Assembly: GCA_003501525.1 (NCBI GenBank)
Contig: DNPI01000020.1
Span: forward strand, 1 to 8,689
DNA length: 8,689 nt
Direction: 5' to 3'
Source: Planctomycetota bacterium
GTDB taxonomy: Bacteria; Planctomycetota; UBA1135
The stretch's first letter is position 1; each line of letters opens with the position of its first letter. A model generated the notes under the pieces. The model saw only the letters and a list, made by a program, of their open reading frames with translations. It was not told the DNA's origin and did no database searches. Positions 5,790 to 8,689 of the stretch are shown here, in pieces. Position numbers and translations under genes: made by a program.

Positions 5790-7808
5790 TCAGGACTCTG
5801 CACCAGCAGGCTGCGGAGTAAACATCCCGGATTCAAAGGCGATGATTTTTCCTTCGAATGCAGAGGCTGCCACGGTCAAGGGGCTCGCGAGCCAAAGGCG
5901 ACCTGGCCCACTGCGACCTTGGAAATTCCGATTGATTGCTGAAACCGTTACTTGGTCAGGAGTGTCAGAAACCCCAGGCCCACAGCCAATGCAAGCCCCA
6001 CAGCCAGGATTGAGGAGAGTAACTCCAGCCTCCTCAAAAATCTGAATCCAACCTTCTCCCTCCGCGTAATCCTGCACGCGAGTCGAACCGAATTGAACAT
6101 AAAAACGAACGCCCTCAGCTACCTTCCTATTAGCGGCAACGGCTTCAGCGCATACTTTCACGTACTGTCGGAAATCCTCAATTTTCCCAGCCGTACAAGA
6201 GCCTCCGTACGCGATGTCGACAGCTACTTCGCCAATTTCATCAATACGAACACCGTTTGTAGGGTCACTGGGGACTCCTGCATCGGGATCCCCGGGATGT
6301 GCCAGCATTGGGGGAATTAAAGCAAGGTCAATGCTGTGCACCCCTCCGTCGTACTGAGCCCCCTCATCAGGCAAGAGGAAAAGTTTTTCAAAATCTTCGA
6401 CGGAAGATTCAGCTCGCCGCTCTGCTAACCATTCCGCTAAAGCCCTGTCTCCTTCTGTGATGCCAGTGCGGGCAGAGCACTCGGTTGCCATATTGCATAG
6501 AACGGCTCGTTCATCCAACGGCAAGTTTGTGAGTCCCGGACCACCGAACTCCATGACTCGATTAAGTGTGTCTCCGCGACTAGCAAAGGTTGCGAGAATA
6601 TGCAGCATGAGGTCCTTGGCCGTGACATTGGGAGCAAGATCCCCATGCAATTCGAAGCGAATTGCTTCGGGCACCTTGACAAATGTTTGACCTGATCTCG
6701 CAAGGGCTGCGTACTCAGTAGCCCCCACCCCCCAAGCCAAAGCATGATTCCCACCCCCCATACAAGTGTGGGAATCTGTGGCCTGAATAAAGTCGCCTGG
6801 ATCTATAAAGTCTTCGCGGGCCACTTGGTGACAAATACCAGGACTAATGCCATCACGAGCTGAATAGTCACGAACTCCTGTACGCGTTTGAAATTCGCGC
6901 TGGAGGTCTCGAAGCTTTTGAATTAGTTCAGCATGCGGCTTCATCCGCTCCACACCATCCGCATAGAGGAGGTGGTCTTCAAATACAGCCAGCTTGTCCG
7001 GGTTATGAACAGAGTAATCCGGGCCATCTGCTTCTTCCAAAAAGGCATGGACTTGAGCTGTCGTAAATTCATGGCTATAGCCACCATCAACCCGTGCCAG
7101 GACTGAATCACCCGGTGCCACAAAAGCTCCCTCTGAACCAGAGTTAACTAGTCGTGCGGCTAGCATTTTCTCTGCCACATTCATCGGTCGCTTACCCGTT
7201 GTATTCGCAGGCAACTCAATCCGACCAGCCTTCATTTCCTCTGCAAAAGGAAACAACCCACCCGATTCCAAAATCAGGCGCGTAAGAGGATCGTACCTGT
7301 CAGTGAATTCCTCAAGGAGAAGGCTCTCGCCATCTTGAAGACGGCGAATCATGTCGAGGCCTCCCATCAATTGACCGAGATTAATATTGTTGCGCTCATG
7401 GATAGGTGCAAAGGATGCTGCAAATATCAGCCGCACCCCAGACCATCGCTCACACTGGGCAGCCGTCTCGCGGCTAGACCCAGTCCCCTTTCGATGGCCA
7501 CTGACAATGGCCGCAAAGCGGCTCTCGAGTAGAGCACTCGGTGGAAAAACCCTCTCTCCGTCATGCATCAACCCGGCATAAGCATGAACTGCAATATCTT
7601 CTGGCCGGTGATTGAAACACGCCCAAGCAGGAGTCATTACATCGGTGTTAATGTCATCTAGGAGGTCTTCCTCAGACAAATCTTCCATACGCAAATCCAT
7701 CCCTTCGTGCAGTTGCCGGCGGACAAGAGAAATATCTTTGGTCAGGAACAACACTCTCTCCCCCTCGGCGAGGGCGATTTCTCGCGGTGGCCAAGCGATT
7801 CCTGCCAC
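5790..7808 (-). CDS. Aconitase-superfamily hydro-lyase, swivel domain first (fused LeuD-LeuC order)
   Basis: Aconitase-superfamily enzymes isomerise hydroxy acids by dehydration and rehydration on a [4Fe-4S] cluster. From the GTG at 7808 the protein has 672 residues. The small swivel domain comes first: DDINTDVMTP (51-60) resembles the LeuD substrate loop, and GTGSSRE (108-114) carries the active-site Ser and Arg. The catalytic part follows: TDSHT (344-348), GGSCTAGK (535-542) with cluster ligand C538, and NPGCGACIGCG (600-610) with ligands C603 and C606. AKDLMLHIL (398-406) is LeuC-like. Classical aconitase A has the swivel last, and AcnB has it early but behind a HEAT-like domain that is absent here. 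GTG is preferred because it lies 2 bases after the thiolase stop and precedes the first conserved block; an ATG at 7862 would overlap the thiolase gene by 52 bases. The substrate is unknown: citrate, isopropylmalate or a homologue. Confidence 0.87.
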   Translation of the reverse strand: MAGIAWPPREIALAEGERVLFLTKDISLVRRQLHEGMDLRMEDLSEEDLLDDINTDVMTPAWACFNHRPEDIAVHAYAGLMHDGERVFPPSALLESRFAAIVSGHRKGTGSSRETAAQCERWSGVRLIFAASFAPIHERNNINLGQLMGGLDMIRRLQDGESLLLEEFTDRYDPLTRLILESGGLFPFAEEMKAGRIELPANTTGKRPMNVAEKMLAARLVNSGSEGAFVAPGDSVLARVDGGYSHEFTTAQVHAFLEEADGPDYSVHNPDKLAVFEDHLLYADGVERMKPHAELIQKLRDLQREFQTRTGVRDYSARDGISPGICHQVAREDFIDPGDFIQATDSHTCMGGGNHALAWGVGATEYAALARSGQTFVKVPEAIRFELHGDLAPNVTAKDLMLHILATFASRGDTLNRVMEFGGPGLTNLPLDERAVLCNMATECSARTGITEGDRALAEWLAERRAESSVEDFEKLFLLPDEGAQYDGGVHSIDLALIPPMLAHPGDPDAGVPSDPTNGVRIDEIGEVAVDIAYGGSCTAGKIEDFRQYVKVCAEAVAANRKVAEGVRFYVQFGSTRVQDYAEGEGWIQIFEEAGVTLLNPGCGACIGCGPGVSDTPDQVTVSAINRNFQGRSGPGRLWLASPLTVAASAFEGKIIAFESGMFTPQPAGAES

Positions 7809-7810
7809 GG

Positions 7811-8689
7811 TTACCCCGTACGTTCCACCAGTACAGCAATACCCTGACCACCACCAATGCAAGCACTCGCCATGCCAAGCGCCTTCCCGGAACGCTCAAG
7901 CTGATGGACCAAGGTAAGAACTAAGCGAGTCCCTGTGGCGCCGAGAGGGTGGCCTATGGCGACAGCGCCGCCGTTGACATTGCATTTTTCCCGGTCCAGA
8001 TTTAAGACCTTTTCAACCGCTAAATACTGTGCAGAAAAGGCTTCATTGATTTCATAAAAATCGACATCATCCTGACTAACCCCGCCTCTCTCTAAAGCTT
8101 GCTTAATGGCAGGCACTGGACCTATCCCCATGATGTCCGGCTCAACCCCTGCAATACCCCAAGATTTAATACGCGCGCGAGGCTTCCAACCCTCTGCATC
8201 GGCCCGCTCCGCGGTCGTCAAAACAACAGCGGCAGCTCCATCCACGATGCCTGAGGCATTGCCCGCCGTTACGGTCCCTTCTTTGCCAAAGGCGGCCCGC
8301 AGACCAGCCAAAGATTCCGCCGATGTTTCCGGCTTAATATGGTCATCAGTGTCTACCACGACCTCTTTGCGCCCTCGCTTAACTGTGACTGACATAATCT
8401 CATCAGCGAAAATACCGCTAGCTACAGCAGCAGCGCCAAGCTGATGGCTCCTCAGCGCAAAAGCATCCTGCTCCTCACGACTGATGTCATGCTGAGCAGC
8501 CAATTTCTCTGCTGTCTGCGCCATAAATAGGCCGCAAAAAGGATCCATGAGGGATTCAAAAAGATAATCCTCAAGAGGAGGAGTCGCACCCAAGCGAAAG
8601 CCACTTCGACCACCACGCAATATGTGAGGAGCTTGGGACATATTCTCCATCCCACCAGCAACGCAAACCTCAGCCTCGCCGAGTTCCAG
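7811..8689 (-). CDS. Acetyl-CoA acetyltransferase (thiolase), 3' part
   Basis: Thiolases condense two acetyl-CoA to acetoacetyl-CoA or cleave 3-ketoacyl-CoA. The reading frame is open to the right edge of the window, giving about 292 residues, so roughly the first 100 residues, including the first catalytic Cys, lie outside. The visible part begins in the block VAGGMENMSQAPH and continues with NASGIVDGAAAVV, NEAFSAQ, GGAVAIGHPLGATGTR (catalytic His) and SACIGGGQG (catalytic Cys), all in normal order. Biosynthetic acetyl-CoA C-acetyltransferase (phaA/atoB type) is the best guess, but a fadA-type degradative thiolase cannot be excluded. It stands at the head of the visible minus-strand operon and ends 2 bases before the aconitase-like gene. 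Confidence 0.93.
   Translation of the reverse strand: MELGEAEVCVAGGMENMSQAPHILRGGRSGFRLGATPPLEDYLFESLMDPFCGLFMAQTAEKLAAQHDISREEQDAFALRSHQLGAAAVASGIFADEIMSVTVKRGRKEVVVDTDDHIKPETSAESLAGLRAAFGKEGTVTAGNASGIVDGAAAVVLTTAERADAEGWKPRARIKSWGIAGVEPDIMGIGPVPAIKQALERGGVSQDDVDFYEINEAFSAQYLAVEKVLNLDREKCNVNGGAVAIGHPLGATGTRLVLTLVHQLERSGKALGMASACIGGGQGIAVLVERTG

Noticed and set aside
7612..7917. Open frame on the plus strand over the thiolase/aconitase junction
   Set aside because: Opposite to two well-supported conserved genes; low-complexity translation rich in Ser, Pro and Arg.
1..8689. CRISPR array, insertion sequence, phage or toxin-antitoxin elements
   Set aside because: No spaced direct repeats, transposase motifs or terminal inverted repeats were seen; the coding regions are metabolic or envelope genes plus one exported protein.

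Overview
The window comes from a Gram-negative bacterium with moderate GC content. Lipid A synthesis (LpxA) implies an outer membrane. The secreted beta-propeller with its C-terminal beta-rich module, together with the type of 3-isopropylmalate-dehydrogenase-like enzyme, would fit a Planctomycetota/Verrucomicrobiota-type or similar environmental lineage. That placement is a low-confidence inference, because no rRNA or other marker gene is present.

Plus strand, 1-4528. The window opens with a probable C-terminal tail of an unidentified gene (stop at 137-139). lpxA (143-952) follows, and its stop codon overlaps the start of acs, acetyl-CoA synthetase (949-2934). After acs there is a 190-base leader. 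It contains a convincing cobalamin-riboswitch-like aptamer (about 2996-3077) and then a hairpin (3097-3113) that overlaps the Shine-Dalgarno sequence of the next gene. That gene (3125-4528) encodes an exported beta-propeller protein of 467 residues. The intergenic stretch 4529-4670 holds a perfect palindrome, a GAAA-loop hairpin and a strong intrinsic terminator.

Minus strand, 8689-4671. A convergent, tightly packed operon reads thiolase (3' part only, cut by the window edge), then an aconitase-superfamily hydro-lyase with the swivel domain at the N-terminus, then a beta-decarboxylating dehydrogenase of the isopropylmalate/isocitrate family. The last two catalyse consecutive steps (hydroxy-acid isomerisation, then oxidative decarboxylation) in leucine synthesis, in the TCA cycle and in 2-oxoacid chain elongation. 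The thiolase and the acetyl-CoA synthetase on the other strand both act on acetyl-CoA.

The most interesting element is the B12-type riboswitch in front of a lone exported beta-propeller. The only well-known B12-regulated propellers are the Bacteroides BtuG surface proteins, which capture cobalamin. This gene is therefore a candidate for a BtuG-like corrinoid-capture protein in another lineage, without a neighbouring TonB receptor in view. The second point of interest is the swivel-first aconitase paired with a dehydrogenase that carries Lys where NAD-dependent LeuB enzymes carry Asp.
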